Shown: positions 1 through 11,218 of the stretch, one piece after another
How the letters are laid out: every line of letters begins with the position of its first letter
Numbering within the stretch: the first letter of the stretch is position 1
NCBI GenBank assembly: GCA_022376515.1
Contig: WTXI01000281.1
Span: 1 to 46,745, forward strand
Direction: 5' to 3'
Source: Lactifluus volemus
Taxonomy: Eukaryota; Basidiomycota; Agaricomycetes; Russulales; Russulaceae
DNA length: 46,745 nucleotides
Program-made: the position numbers and the translations under genes
Notes under the pieces: generated by a model
The model's input: only the letters and a program-made list of their open reading frames with translations
Databases searched by the model: none
What the model was told of the DNA's origin: nothing

Positions 1-91
1 AGAATAGCACTGAATTACAGAGATTTTTTTAGACCATTTCCCCATGTCCTCATAAGACTACATCGCAATTACAGAAGAGTAACAACCGCCA

Positions 92-1746
92 TCACTGAAA
101 AAGAATGTTTTACACGCCGGTGAGCTCGCAAAATAAAAATAAAAATGTACAATCCAGAAAGGGAATAGGACCGACCTGGAGCAATGGGTCTCGGTAATGC
201 TTCTGGTGATTATGCACGAACGCCACGCGCGTTTTATAATCCTCCTTGCGCTTCTGATCGCGAAACTCGCGGATATGGCGTCCCGCCTCGCGGGCCTCGC
301 CCCGATTTCGCGCTTTGACCACTTGGGTGCCCGCGCCAAACGCACCGAATCCGCACTTGCGCGGCACGAGTGCCGATTTGTGTCTATCGGCGAGCAACCG
401 TCGTACGATTTGACGACCAGAGTTGGGGTCCTCCTTGCCGGATGATGATGTTCTTGCGGTGGTGGTGCTGTTGGAGAAGGATTGGGCATAATAGCGACGC
501 ATGCTGCGGTGGCCGATGCGACTGCCTGAAGGTAGAACTAGCTCGAGGTGTGAGTCACCGAGGGTGATCTGGTTTGAGGGTAAGCTGTCCGTATCAGAGC
601 TGTCGTCCTCGTCTTCGTCTTCGTCGTCTTCTTCTTCCTCCTGTGTACTACTACTAGTGGTAGCATCGTCCACCACCTCGTCGACTTCACCACCAGAATC
701 GTCCACGTCCTCCCAGCCATCTGCAGCAGCCTTCTTCTCCCTCTTTGCCTTTCTTTTTTCCTCCTTACGCCTTCGCCTCTCTTCGGCATCCGGGTAGGAC
801 GAAGAGAAATCGTAGTAATCCGATATTTCGAGCATGTCGTCCTCAGTGTCGTACGCGATCTTGCAATGACTCTTGTCAACCATATGCTTGCGAACGGCAT
901 CGAGAGTGTGGAACTCGCGACCTTTCCCGTTGCAGTATAGGCAGACGTTGCCTACGGCGATCTTCTCCCCGAGGTAGACGATAAGTCCGGTCAGATCGAC
1001 AAGATATTCCGTATCGGGGATGAAGAAGGAGTGTTCGTCCGCCATGTGAGCAAGGTTAACCTCCAAAGAAGAAGAGACGTGGGTACAGAAGAAACAGTGA
1101 GCAGAAGAAAGGCGCGAGCGTGCGGCGGCTATCTTCTCATCGAGAGTTAATGCGCCCTCATCCTCTGGATCATCAGAACCGGGCTGCCCAGATATGGGGT
1201 GTGTCTGTGATACTTCTTGAGTAGTTGTAGAAGGGGGTTTGGGGGTCTGATCCTCTAGAGATGCCGCCTTCCCAGCCGTAGACCCAACGGAGCGTGGACG
1301 ATCTACCCGGGACTGGACCTTAAATTCGTTCTCGCGGTGCTTTTTGGAGAGCATATGCGATCTATAGGCATTCTCCGTCGTATACGTTTTGCTGATAACA
1401 AGTCGTCATCAAAAACTGTTAAACCACCAGGGAAGCAGACACGTACTGGCATACTTCACAGGTCGAACCCTTAGGCGACAGAGCCACTGCGGTCTCTTGC
1501 CTTCTCTCAAGCACCTTCTGATTGAAAACAGCTACGCTAACTGGTGGAAGTGATGCTACCCTGCGTTTCATATTGTACCGGTGGTGGTCTGAGCGATAGT
1601 GATCCCCTGAAAGCGGTCAGCTCAATCCTTGAAGGTGAGCCAAAAGCGGTCGTACTCTGCTCTTCTGCAGTGAGAAATGCAATCGAACACGACAAGCAGG
1701 TGAATAGTTGTCTGTCATCTTGTTCTGTTGTTTGTACGTCGGCCAT
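92..1746 (-). CDS. REI1: Cytoplasmic 60S subunit biogenesis factor REI1/ZNF622 (C2H2 zinc fingers)
   Basis: REI1 homologue, a cytoplasmic factor that helps recycle the nuclear export factor Arx1 from pre-60S ribosomal subunits. Four exons are inferred: 1656-1746, 1447-1606, 176-1391 and 92-94, with introns of 49, 55 and 81 bases, giving 489 residues (yeast about 390, human about 477). Four C2H2-type fingers are visible: CLSC near residue 17, CEVCHKTY near 80, CFFC then HMADEH, and CLYC then HMVDKSHC. A long acidic serine-rich linker (fwd 590-700) follows, then the family C-terminal motif KHYRDPLLQ. The start is the ATG at 1746. The reading frame would run on after PLLQ; the intron 95-175 instead brings in TGA directly, so the last coding exon is just the stop codon. 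That last step is inference; the rest is well supported. Confidence 0.93.
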
Positions 1747-1951
1747 GAGGAAAAGATAGAAAGGGAAGTGTTAAGGATGAGCTCCGAGTCACACTGGCCG
1801 GATTAAGTCATGACCAAAGATTATAGCCGTAATCTCGCGTGCGTGTCGCGTAGTCACCCTACAACCGGTTACAACATACATACTCACAACCTTTACATCG
1901 CGGGGATCATCTCGAAGAAAGAGCTACCCACTGTCAAATGAGAAAAAATAA

Positions 1952-2039
1952 TCCTTCGAACCGGGGTCGAACCAGTGACCTTGGGATGACACAATGTCTC
2001 CATTACAGTCCCACGCTCTTCCAGCTGAGCTATCGAAGG
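1952..2039 (-). tRNA. tRNA-Tyr: tRNA-Tyr (GTA) with a 15-base intron
   Basis: Full cloverleaf on the minus strand. The acceptor stem CCTTCGA pairs with TCGAAGG, with discriminator A and the C1-G72 pair expected of eukaryotic tRNA-Tyr. The D-arm GCTC/GAGC, anticodon stem TGGGA/TCCCA, loop CTGTAAA with anticodon GTA, and T-arm ACTGG/CCGGT with TTCGACC loop are all present. A 15-base intron lies one base 3' of the anticodon, the canonical place for eukaryotic nuclear tRNA introns. The mature length is 73 bases. CCA is not encoded. Confidence 0.96.
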
Positions 2040-2197
2040 CCACGTTATCGGATAACTTCGAAGTGAATAATACCTCGCAGAGTTGGAACTGGTCGCTGCC
2101 AGCGCATTTAACAAGACTTATATTTTCATTATGACAATTGTGTATTAACCACTTTTGATACAGCTAAACTATAACACCCCAGTAAAAGGCGGGCAGC

Positions 2198-5100
2198 TCA
2201 CTTGAACATGTATCCTTTGCACTTCCTGGTCCCACATAGACAGGGTGCATATACAGCATCTCCATTATTGACATGTGGGTCATCCTCCTCCTATAACAGG
2301 CATTAAAGAAAACCACAGAATACGGCGAGTCGTAACACACCTCTTCATCAGATTCATATCCTGTGTATGAGAAGCAAAGTTCTTCCCATGGGAGGACGTC
2401 GCGTCGTGTAAACAACGCCAGAAGAGGCTTGTCGAGATTGGCTTCATTAACATAGCAAGCATTCATGGCGCAGTTCGGATCACAGCTGTGGTTCTGTTTG
2501 AAAGCGTGGATTAGACAGATTTTTTCTTTCCACCTTAATCGTGAACGCACTAAAAAACGAGTGAACTGCAATAGAGTTAGGTAATGCCGCTTTACAAAAA
2601 CCATTGACCTCACATTTCCAGCGTGATAGGCGTCAATCACATATTTTGTCTGCCAGTCATCGTCGTCCCCAGCATCATTGCCACGAAGGTGATAAAAGTC
2701 AAGTTGGAATAGATATGTTTTGCCAAACTTGTTATACATGCTTAGACGGCAAGTCAGCCTATGTCCTGCGGATTACGTGGTCAAATCGCTCACATGCCCC
2801 TTGAATCGCCTTCGTTTTCAGTCAGAAGTTCACCGGCATATACACCAATAAATGAACCCTTCGGAATCTTCTGCCTCCCAGCGAAAATACCTAGAGGACA
2901 TGTTAAACATCATTGAGCGAAATCATCAGATTTCCTTGACGGACCCCATCCTTTATTACTGGTCTTCCGTATGTTGACGGCGTATTGTCGGCCACGCTGA
3001 ACTACCTTCGCATAGGATCAGCTATCAGGGTCTCGGGGAATCTGGCCTAGACATACTCTATTGCGGCAGTTATCAAGGCAGCCACAGAGATCATTACATT
3101 CAAAAATGGGGTAACCCCGTTGTTTGAGCCGACCTTTGTCATCGTATATAAACCCAGGTAGGTGTTCACTGTACTCCTGCTGTTTCCTCAAGCAAGAGCA
3201 AGTTTGAGACTTCGGGTCACAATATCCCTCACAGTCGCATCCCCGAAGATCGGCAAGATCAGGTGGAGGTACGTCATCGCTATGCCATATGCGATTGCTG
3301 TAGTGAAACTCCCATGCAGGCGTCACCTCCAGATCACCGTCGACGTCATTGACGATCGAGATGGGTGGGGCATCTGGCTCATCCTCGCAAGTGTTCTCAT
3401 AGATGACAGCTTCAAACATTTCCCTTGCCATGGTTGACATGCGATAGTGGGTTTCCATGGTGTTCATAAGATCCTGCAGGGAGTGAGGGATGTCTCGAGC
3501 GTAGTAAACCTTGGGAGCAAACTCAAGCATCATGCGGGCCGGTGTGAATTGGACGACAGAAAGACCAGGAAATTGATCATCCTGAAACGTAAGAGAAGCT
3601 TAAAATTAAGTGAGTCGATGCGCTGGCTCAGTAGCATAATTGAGACTCACAAGTAGGGGCTGAAGAAGTATTTGCAACCACTATATTGTCCGACATTTCT
3701 GGGGAGCCTCTTTCGGCAACAGGCGGCGGTGTAGAGCTGGCCCGATTCGACCCTTTTCTTACAGGTGAAACGAGCATAGGGGACATCTTACGAGGAGAAT
3801 TGGCTTGCGGGGTGTTTGGCACTTCCTTCACCTGGCGATCGTGAGAGAATCCTGGGGGGGAAACCGACTGCGCTGTCGCAGCTTTGAAAAAGTCTTTCCA
3901 TAAGCCCGATGGACCGCTATATAAGGTCCCACGAACAGGGACGTTTGGTGTATCCATCGAGGCATTGTTATGTCGTTCATTGCCTCGATCTTGATCAGGA
4001 GATGAGGGTGTGTGCACCGAAGATGATAAACGCGCTGCTTCAAGGCGACGAGAAATGTCCCCTTTTTGGGACTCGGGAGTCCTTGGTGAGAGGGAAGCCG
4101 ATGCTAGCGAGGGTCCCTCATCCGTTGGCTTTGCAATTGGGACCGGCGCCTTTTCCAGAGCCTCAGAATCATCCTGTACGGGCGACAGTGTGGGCTGAGT
4201 TTTAGTTGTCACAGTGGGGGTTACTGGCTTCCCTGAGTGCATGCCAGGGCGAGGCGATGACGGTGCTGCTGGTGATAATGGTGGCTTTGAGTTAGGTAAT
4301 TGTCTCGGGAGAAGCGGTTGGCATGTTGTCGGGTATCCATAATCCAGAGATGTCTCATGAGGCACAGACACCTGTCCGTCCGTCGTATGAGAGCTGCTTG
4401 GAGGGGACTGTCTGCTTTGTGAAACGTCGGGCCGTCCCAAGTGTGTCGAGTTTTTGCGCAGTGATATAGCTTCCAATAAAGGGGGAATAGCAGAAACGGG
4501 CTCCGTACGGCTGTGTCCCGCCTCGTCGTCGCTGTCGAGAACGATTGGGTTGTTTGCGTTGCCGAGGGCTGGTGTATCATCATCTGACGACAACTCGATT
4601 ACATCGCTACGAGCCTCGGGGCGCCTTATTTCAACAACTTGGAGATAAGAAGATCAGCATCTGCTTTATAGTGAGAGAGGAAGGTAAGGGGAGATTGTAG
4701 CCTCAGGCTGACCTTCTAAGCTTGGGTTTGCTTTGGCCCGCCTAAACGGGGAATTGTCTCGCCCAAGATAACCACTATCTGGCGACGATCACCCATTGAC
4801 ACCCATTAATTGACAAAATATTCGACGTACCATGGCCAGACTTGACCAACGAATGTACTAGTTCATGATTTCGTTTCAAGTGCACCTTTTTCTTCAGTGT
4901 CTTCGTGGTGGGGGATAAAAGGATCCCTGCTTTCGACACGAAAAGATGTTGTGAGCGTGATGGGACATCGGTTTCCGTCAAACTCATTCTTGTGTCTGTA
5001 CGAGCCAATTTCTGGGGCCGCGATGCCCCCTCCGGGGACAGAGCAGCCTTACGTTTCGATATAAGGGCCAAATCCACGCGTCCCAGGTCAGAAGGGCGTT

Positions 5101-5238
5101 CTCTGTTAGGTGAAGATGTCGATTGCGTAGCTGCTAACACGTTGGGGTCAGCGGGGAGAGAAATCTCGCGTATGATGGTTACTGACCCGACAAGACATCC
5201 TTTCTTCTGATTGTCGACAAGTCTCGTTGCGCACACAT
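2198..5238 (-). CDS. SET-domain histone H3 lysine methyltransferase, Clr4/SUV39 class, without a visible chromodomain
   Basis: Likely histone-lysine methyltransferase of heterochromatin. Eleven exons give an 831-residue frame without breaks: 5187-5238, 4831-5133, 4713-4778, 3651-4637, 3057-3598, 2945-3005, 2794-2890, 2614-2740, 2551-2565, 2341-2493, 2198-2290. The N-terminal half is low complexity, with two SUMO-interaction-like motifs, VIELSSDDD (about 153-161) and PIVLDSDDE (about 171-179). The cysteine-rich pre-SET domain (about 585-650) has CDCEGYC and CSC. SET follows with KGWGVFAG, the start of an AdoMet pocket, and RFLNHSCDPNC near 747-757. The post-SET zinc site is CLCGTRKC at the C-terminus. 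The RFL segment of the catalytic motif lies in a 15-base exon. No chromodomain was seen, unlike fission yeast Clr4. The start is the ATG at 5238. The class is certain; H3K9 specificity is inferred. Confidence 0.93.
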
Positions 5239-5435
5239 TAAACAGAGCTCCAAACTACGACAGAGGTATAATGTGGACACAATGGGTCGATAAAGACAAT
5301 ATAGCCGTGTAACGCGACGGACTCAAGGTCACATGATAGAGGCAATCACTCGGACAAACAAGCGACAGTTAAGTTATATTTTTGGTGCCCCAATGCGTGA
5401 TCTTAAAACCATCTCCAATCTAATTTAACTAGCCT

Positions 5436-6217
5436 TCAAACGGATTCTACAAGAGGTGAAGATATGAGTGAGCTCTCAGAAAATGAGTAAAGAAAGAGGT
5501 TGACACAGACGGTGAAGAAGGTTGTTGAGTTTGTTGATACGTGATGAGACGCTGAGGTCGATCGTCTTCTCCCAAAGTCGACAACCAGACCACCCAGGAC
5601 GGAAGGATTTACCTAGATAACTTTGGTTGAATGTGACAGTCATGTAAGACATAACAGCGTACTTTATTTGTCAACTTCAATGACTTTGCTTGCTGAGCAG
5701 TTTGGGACTGCTTCAGCGTAGCTTCTAAGCGGGACAAGACGTCTTTGCCAAGAGGGACAGCCGAGGTGACCGTAACATTGAGTTCGCCTTTATGTTTAGC
5801 TACCAGCTCATTGAAGCCCTCGATAACCCCCCGTGTTTCTCCCAATCGTCCATTCTCCGAAAGCAAAGTGAAAAGATTCTTTGTGATGTCTGACACTGGT
5901 TCCTTCTTTACGCCTGTACCTTCGGCGCGTGCGTATAGGGCAGGGAGGCCTACATTACGGTCTTTGACGGAAAGTGTGGGATTTGATACGAATGTCTTGA
6001 GGTCAGGACTGTCCTCGATGGACTTCGAGATGGCGTTAAGCTCGGCTTGGACTTTCGTCAGGACCAGGGGTGACTTGGCGAGTGCAGCGGAGAACGTAGC
6101 GTTGGCATACTTGAGAGCGATGCCAGACGCAGCTCGCCGCCCAAAGCCGGCTGTGGGGGCATATGAACGAACTAAAGAGAATGACATGGCAAAACGGAAC
6201 GGGAGACCGGAGCGCAT
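5436..6217 (-). CDS. ATP5: Mitochondrial ATP synthase subunit 5 / OSCP, frame broken by one base
   Basis: Oligomycin-sensitivity-conferring protein, the peripheral-stalk subunit that holds F1 to Fo at the inner mitochondrial membrane. Exons are 5663-6217, 5511-5612 and 5436-5446. The N-terminus starting MRSGLPFRFAMSF is a plausible targeting presequence. The body reads as OSCP (KSIEDSPDLKTFVSNPTLS, LLSENGRL, VTSAVPL). The C-terminus resolves as GGLVVDFG, EKTIDLSVSSRINKLNNLL and HQSV-stop. Between DFG and EKT the frame breaks: fwd 5571-5573 reads CCC where the protein needs four. With one base restored the length is 222 residues, normal for the family. Because OSCP is needed for respiration and the break is in a homopolymer, a consensus error is more likely than a real mutation. 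Confidence 0.92.
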
Positions 6218-8084
6218 CGTGGCAACAGCGATTACTTGTTGGCTTACATAATCACTCTTTTTAAACATCCTTTCAGGCCAGTGCTTCAGCTTCAGCACAC
6301 ACCACCGCATCCTTCACATAGAATGGGCATCAACTCAATAGGGAGGTGAAGTAGTAAGCGAGGTTTGGAAGTTGTACTGAGGCTGCACTTTGTACTGATA
6401 TGCTCACTTTCCCTTCTCTCCGATGAAAGTGTCGAGTTTGCTCCCAGGAAATCAATATTGATCAATAACCGCATGGATTGTATTGCTTTTCAGTTGAAAC
6501 CACATTTCCATCCTGAATTCAAATTTCAACCAAGGCCATATTTTCATCATGAATACATTCTGCATAAGTTCGCGCTTCATACCCCATTCTCGTATACATT
6601 TCTTCTCGCTGCTGTTAAAAAAATGAGCCCGGAGGCAAAAGCCCTAATATTTAATGTACAGAAGGTACAGTTCTTATATCCCCCAAGGGGGGGACACATG
6701 TATATATGTGTATTGTGCCTTCTAGATGGTTCAAGAAATGGCTCTAAGTAGTAAATAGTAAGCTAAAAGGGGGCAGAAGAGCACCCATAAGTAGCAGAAA
6801 GTGTACTGTAAAGTGCTATATTAAATAGCCAAATCTGGCATCATTTTACCTCGGCCAAAATGTTTGTCTCACTCGGAATTGATTTCCAACAACTGCTGAA
6901 TCGATTTCATTCTGTTCCACAACGTTTGGAGCGGGCACCTGCACTATTACCATTGAGACCTTCTGGTCGGTGGACTGTAGTTTATCTTCGACGTGACCCT
7001 GATCGTAACACGAAAAAAAAAAGTCAAGCAAAGGACGAGGGGATTTAGTGATACAGTCGCCAGGGCAGATATTCGGTGGAGGGAGATAGATAGCGACTCT
7101 GGGCTACATTAATTAGAAAATTGCATGTCAATATTCGGGAGAGTACGCACCCCTCCACCTATGCCGTAAAGATGACTGTTGGGCGATACTGTATCGCTGG
7201 AGGTACATGATTATTGGTTCTAGATCCTGTCCTCAAGCATGAGTATCTCCATGCCGCATGCGATGGTTGGTCATAATGTAAGAAGGTATGGAGGTACCTT
7301 ATTTTTAACTTTCAACTTCTGAAATCTTCGTATCCCACTACTGCTAGCTTTGTAGCTTTATAGTCACCTCAGCTCTCGTGTTACGCCTGCTCGAGATTAT
7401 TCATGCGTTGTTCATGCCTCTAGATACGTACGTGGAGTAGTACTATGGTCTTGGAGAAACGCGTGGTATTGAATCCCACCAATAAGTGGTAGTGTCTGTG
7501 GGCTGGGCGAAGCAGGACAAATTCTTTCCCGCCTACGAAACGCCATCGACCGCGCAAGAGGAACTTCATATATGACCTCGGGTGGACAAGCATATCCAGG
7601 AAAACCCAGACATAAGGAAACCCCTCAAACACGACAACTCCCGCAGCGAGCTCAAGCGCGCCGAGCTGCTGCCACACATCATCATAAAATACACAGAATC
7701 ACGTCGACCATCACCACAGTTGGGCTACATTGTACTATATGGAGCATCACGAAACCGGGCACCATGTGGCTCTTGTAAACGATGTCAAGAGACTATGTAA
7801 CAGAACTGGACCGCTGCGCAGTTGTGGGTCACGCGACCAAGCATCTCGCCGCGGACATTCAAACATTCGAAACCAAAACCAACCTCTTCCATTACGTGCA
7901 ATGCTTGCCTCGCAAGACAGCCCCAGTTGTAGATTAGTAGGCCTGCCGTGCCAGTAGCCAACTATATCCAGCTTCACGTCGGGTTACAGATTGACCGCAC
8001 TATCTGCAAATGGCCTCCCCTGGATTCGCCTCATCCGCGAATAAGTCTACGTGCACCGATTTTTGCCTTATGTGTCATCAATTG
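6218..8084. other. Gene-poor stretch, no supportable gene
   Basis: Upstream of OSCP the sequence becomes AT-rich and shows only short reading frames on both strands, with no recognisable domain and no convincing chain of splice sites. The part near 6218-6450 presumably holds the OSCP promoter. From about 7560 onward, fragments of helical, charged peptide appear in shifting frames; they may be an upstream extension of the decayed gene at 8085 but cannot be assigned. Confidence 0.5.
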
Positions 8085-8918
8085 GGAACCGGAAGTTGGA
8101 AGAGTTGGGCACTGAGAATGAAAGCAGGGATATTGAGCTCGACCAAGCTCTACAAGAGCGCGAGTCGTCTGTGTCTTCTCAAGAAACTCAGTTCAAGGAT
8201 CTTTAAGAGGAGTTGCCAGTAGTCAAGCTAGTCAAGGTCAAGCAGGAGCGCGACACGATGGGTGAGTCTCATGCCCTGTTTTTCGACATATGATTGTATT
8301 ATATTGTATTCAATCAATCACACTTTTTCCGTCTAGCTTCTTCCAAAAGCAATTTAGAATCACAACTTTCCACCTTGAATAGCTTGCAGTCCATTTCGTC
8401 CGGTCCGCAGTCGTCAGTGAGAACGCCCCTGCACGCTCACCGTAAAGGCCCATGTCCTTCGCGAAGGACTGTGTGAAGGTGCCCTTTCGAGACGAAGTGC
8501 CGCATCGCGATCGGTTGAACTAGAAGCAAAGGTACGCCATATCGAAGAACGGAAAGAACTTTTTTTCCCTGACGACATCCGGAATCTCTTTTCATTGGGC
8601 AGGTGTTGGATCCAACCTGTTGGGTTGTGTGCACGCGTGCTGAAGCACAATCGACTGTCCTGGTGCGTTCTGGTCGATTTTCGTCCACGGAGTTGGACTC
8701 GTTCAGGCACAAGGTCGAGGATACCGAACGAGAAAAACGCGATCTCCTTGGTATTGTCAGTAGGTTAAAAGAGGATAGTGCTCAGCACGATGGTGTGTTC
8801 CCTATTATTTCACTTTTTGGATGGTCTTGTGGATCTGAACTTCACTAGAGGAGATCCAAACACTTCGTACAAGTCTCAAGGAGGCAATGTCCCACATTCT
8901 ACGTACACCAGTTTAGCA
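8085..8918 (+). pseudogene. Relic of a coiled-coil protein gene, possibly TPR/MLP1-like nucleoporin
   Basis: Pieces of strongly coiled-coil protein appear in order but in different frames: RKLEELGTENESRDIELDQA near 8090, then an in-frame TAA, EELPVVKLVKVKQERDTM near 8212, NLESQLSTLNSL near 8352, SVELEAKVRHIEERKELFF near 8508, ELDSFRHKVEDTEREKRDL near 8695, and EEIQTLRTSLKEA near 8850. A GT-AG intron (8262-8336) is still recognisable after the DTM segment, so this looks like a genomic copy, not a processed one. The style resembles long nuclear-basket proteins of the TPR/Mlp1 family, but a coiled coil alone cannot prove that. At least one stop and several frame changes make it non-functional as read. 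Confidence 0.45.
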
Positions 8919-9154
8919 ATAGCAATATGTACAAAGCTTGAGTGATTAGGGAATTTAGTACACCAATAACATTCACTAGCCGAATTTTAGCTGAGAAATG
9001 AATGATTTATGGATAAAGACTCAAGTTAGGAGGCGATTAAGCAAAGGAATAGTGAAACTGGAGATACTGTGATTTGACAAAATAATGGTGCTCGCTAGCT
9101 GCATTTTAGCCGAGGGAACGTCAGGCGAGCATGTGGCGTTTTATTGCGTGTTTA

Positions 9155-9320
9155 TATTGACATCTGTGATGTGACGTCACTGAACATCGCACGTCATCAT
9201 TGTTATCACATGTACTATTCCCTGTGCAAGTACTTAAACAGAATAGTTTGGGGTGTAAATAAAATAATTCTCTCTCCCTTACTATCACGCCGTGATCATG
9301 TCACAGTCCGATTTCCATTA
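9155..9320 (+). repeat. 5' LTR of the 9155-11384 element
   Basis: Starts TATTGACATC and ends TTTCCATTA, identical to the copy at 11219-11384. An AT-rich stretch GTAAATAAAATAATT lies in the middle and could serve polyadenylation. Confidence 0.92.
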
Positions 9321-9534
9321 GGTTATGGGCCCTGCGCCCCCGCATGCTGCTATCCGACCTTGACATTCTTTTCACCGCTCAGTTCTAGAACATGTCAGAC
9401 CGCTTGATACCTCAGAATATCTCAGATGCCACCATTCTGCCTTTTTCCTTCTCATTCAGACCACCATTAGGGCCTCCTGAGCCCAGTAACCGCCCCGTAG
9501 CCACGAAAAGTTTCAGACACCGCATATATAGAGG

Positions 9535-9815
9535 GAGTCTTGGGACCAAGCCCAGGCCCGCCAGCCATAAACGTCACCGCATCCGCAGATTAAGATCACA
9601 GTTGGGACCAACCCCAGTAATCGTCACCGCATCAACGCCACGCAGCGTCGCAGATTTCTTTCCCCTATCGTTGGGACCAAGCCCAAACACCGCAGACTTC
9701 TTTCTACCTCATCCCCGCCAGTATCCGTCATCTTATCAACGCCATTAAGATCTCCTGTCTTTTGTTGGGACCAAGCCCAAACACCGCAGACTTTTTTTCT
9801 ATCTTATCCCCGCCT
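9535..9815 (+). repeat. Internal degenerate repeats with TTGGGACCAAGCCCA core
   Basis: Inside the LTR element the core TGGGACCAAGCCCA (or the variant TGGGACCAACCCCA) occurs about four times, near 9540, 9603, 9674 and 9764. Two of the copies are followed by a nearly identical tail, AAACACCGCAGACTT. The core itself can fold, with TGGG facing CCCA. Many scattered ATCACCGC/TCACCGC motifs continue to about 10700. Confidence 0.75.
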
Positions 9816-11218
9816 ACCGTAACCATCACCGCATCAACGCAGTCAAGATTTTTCGTCTTTCATTCTTTTCTACCATCGCTCCCCGCCTCACTGTCACCGT
9901 ATCAACGCTGTTAAGATCCCCGTCTTTTATTTTCCACCACCGTCGCTTTCTTTCACTCGGTACTGTCAGCCACCATCCTGCCAGCCGCATCCTTTTTTTC
10001 ATTGCCGTTCTCTTTCTTCATTGACGTCTTCTCTCTCTCATCACCGCTCGTAACCGCCCCGCCTTTTTTTTGTTGCCACGAACACTCAATTTCCTCGTTT
10101 ATATCACCGTCACCGCCACCCCGTTTGTCTCTTTATCATGCCAGCCGCACCAGTACCTCCGTAACCGCTATCCCTCGCCATTTCATCGCAGACCAACACC
10201 GCCCCGCCAACCGTCAGCCATCCCATCGTTTCTTTGTTGTCTCCCGCTCTCCTGCTATTTCTTTCACTCGTTTCCTCTGCCACCGCCATTCCGTAACCGC
10301 TGCCTGTCGCTATTTCATCAAAGACCATCACCGCCCGCTAGTTTGTTATCACCGCCGCCATGCCATTTTATGATCACCGCCGCACCGCAGTTTCGCCCCA
10401 CTGTTTCTTCTTTGTTATCACCGCTGCCCCATCGCTTTTCCATTCCTTCACCATCACTGTCATTTTTTAAATTACCCCAGGTTCCGTCCACAACCACCAC
10501 ATCATTTTATTATCACCGCCGCCCGACAGTTTCAAAGCCCCACCTTTTTTTTCGTTCTCACCACGCCCCGTAGTTTCGATGCCCCGCCGCCCGACAGATT
10601 GTTTTTTCTTTCTTTCGTCGCCATCACCGCTGCCGTTTTTTTTTTTTTTTCGTCTACATTGCCTGTTCCAACTTCACCGCTGCCCCGCCATCCATTCAAT
10701 AAGACGCCTTCATTGTTTCTTCTTTGCCAATTTTTAATATCCTTTTTATTCCTGTTCTCCCACCATGCACCAGACAACGCCTGCTGTATCCCTCACCTGT
10801 CATTGCCTAGTCCTCGAATCCACCCGTCATGTCCCATTTCCGGGTGAGGAGGAGTATTAGTGTCTCTGTGTTCACCCGAGTTCCCGCTTGCAACATTTGA
10901 GGAGGAGCTGTTCTTGCTCATAACCCTTGCTGGCTGTTTGCCCCCGCTCTCTGCTTGGCCACCCCCACTTCCAAGGACTGACCCTGAGGAGGAGCATCAA
11001 CCACTCGCGTTTACTCTCTTTTATGTCTCGTAACACTCCATTGCTTCTCAGCCTTCTGGACTCTCTTCTGTTTCTCACTTGCCTCATGGCACCTTTTCTT
11101 TTGATTGCATTACATGTACCTCTGTCTCACCATCAGCCTCATGGCTTCACCTTTATATTCTTCCGCCTCATGGCACTTTCTTTTATTGAACTGTTTGACT
11201 ACGTGCGATGAGGAGGAG

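Noticed and set aside
58..489. Minus-strand reading frame of 143 codons overlapping the end of REI1
   Set aside because: It overlaps REI1 exon 3 in another frame, has no domain, and its composition follows the REI1 codons.
590..660. Possible simple tandem repeat (TCGTCCTCGTCTTCGTCTTC...)
   Set aside because: It is the acidic Glu/Asp/Ser linker of REI1 read on the other strand, so ordinary coding low complexity.
2164..2739. Single 191-codon minus frame across the SET region
   Set aside because: It reads through three introns. The catalytic motif RFLNHSCDPNC and the post-SET cysteines only appear after splicing.
5187..5236. Methyltransferase start in the unspliced frame at 5236
   Set aside because: That codon is GTG. 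The ATG at 5238 in the neighbouring frame joins exon 2 in correct phase through a 53-base intron with a GCTGAC branch-like site.
9392..10847. Several 80-167 codon plus frames inside the LTR element
   Set aside because: They are Pro/Ser/His-rich translations of C- and T-rich repeats, with no Gag or Pol motif and different frames in each block.
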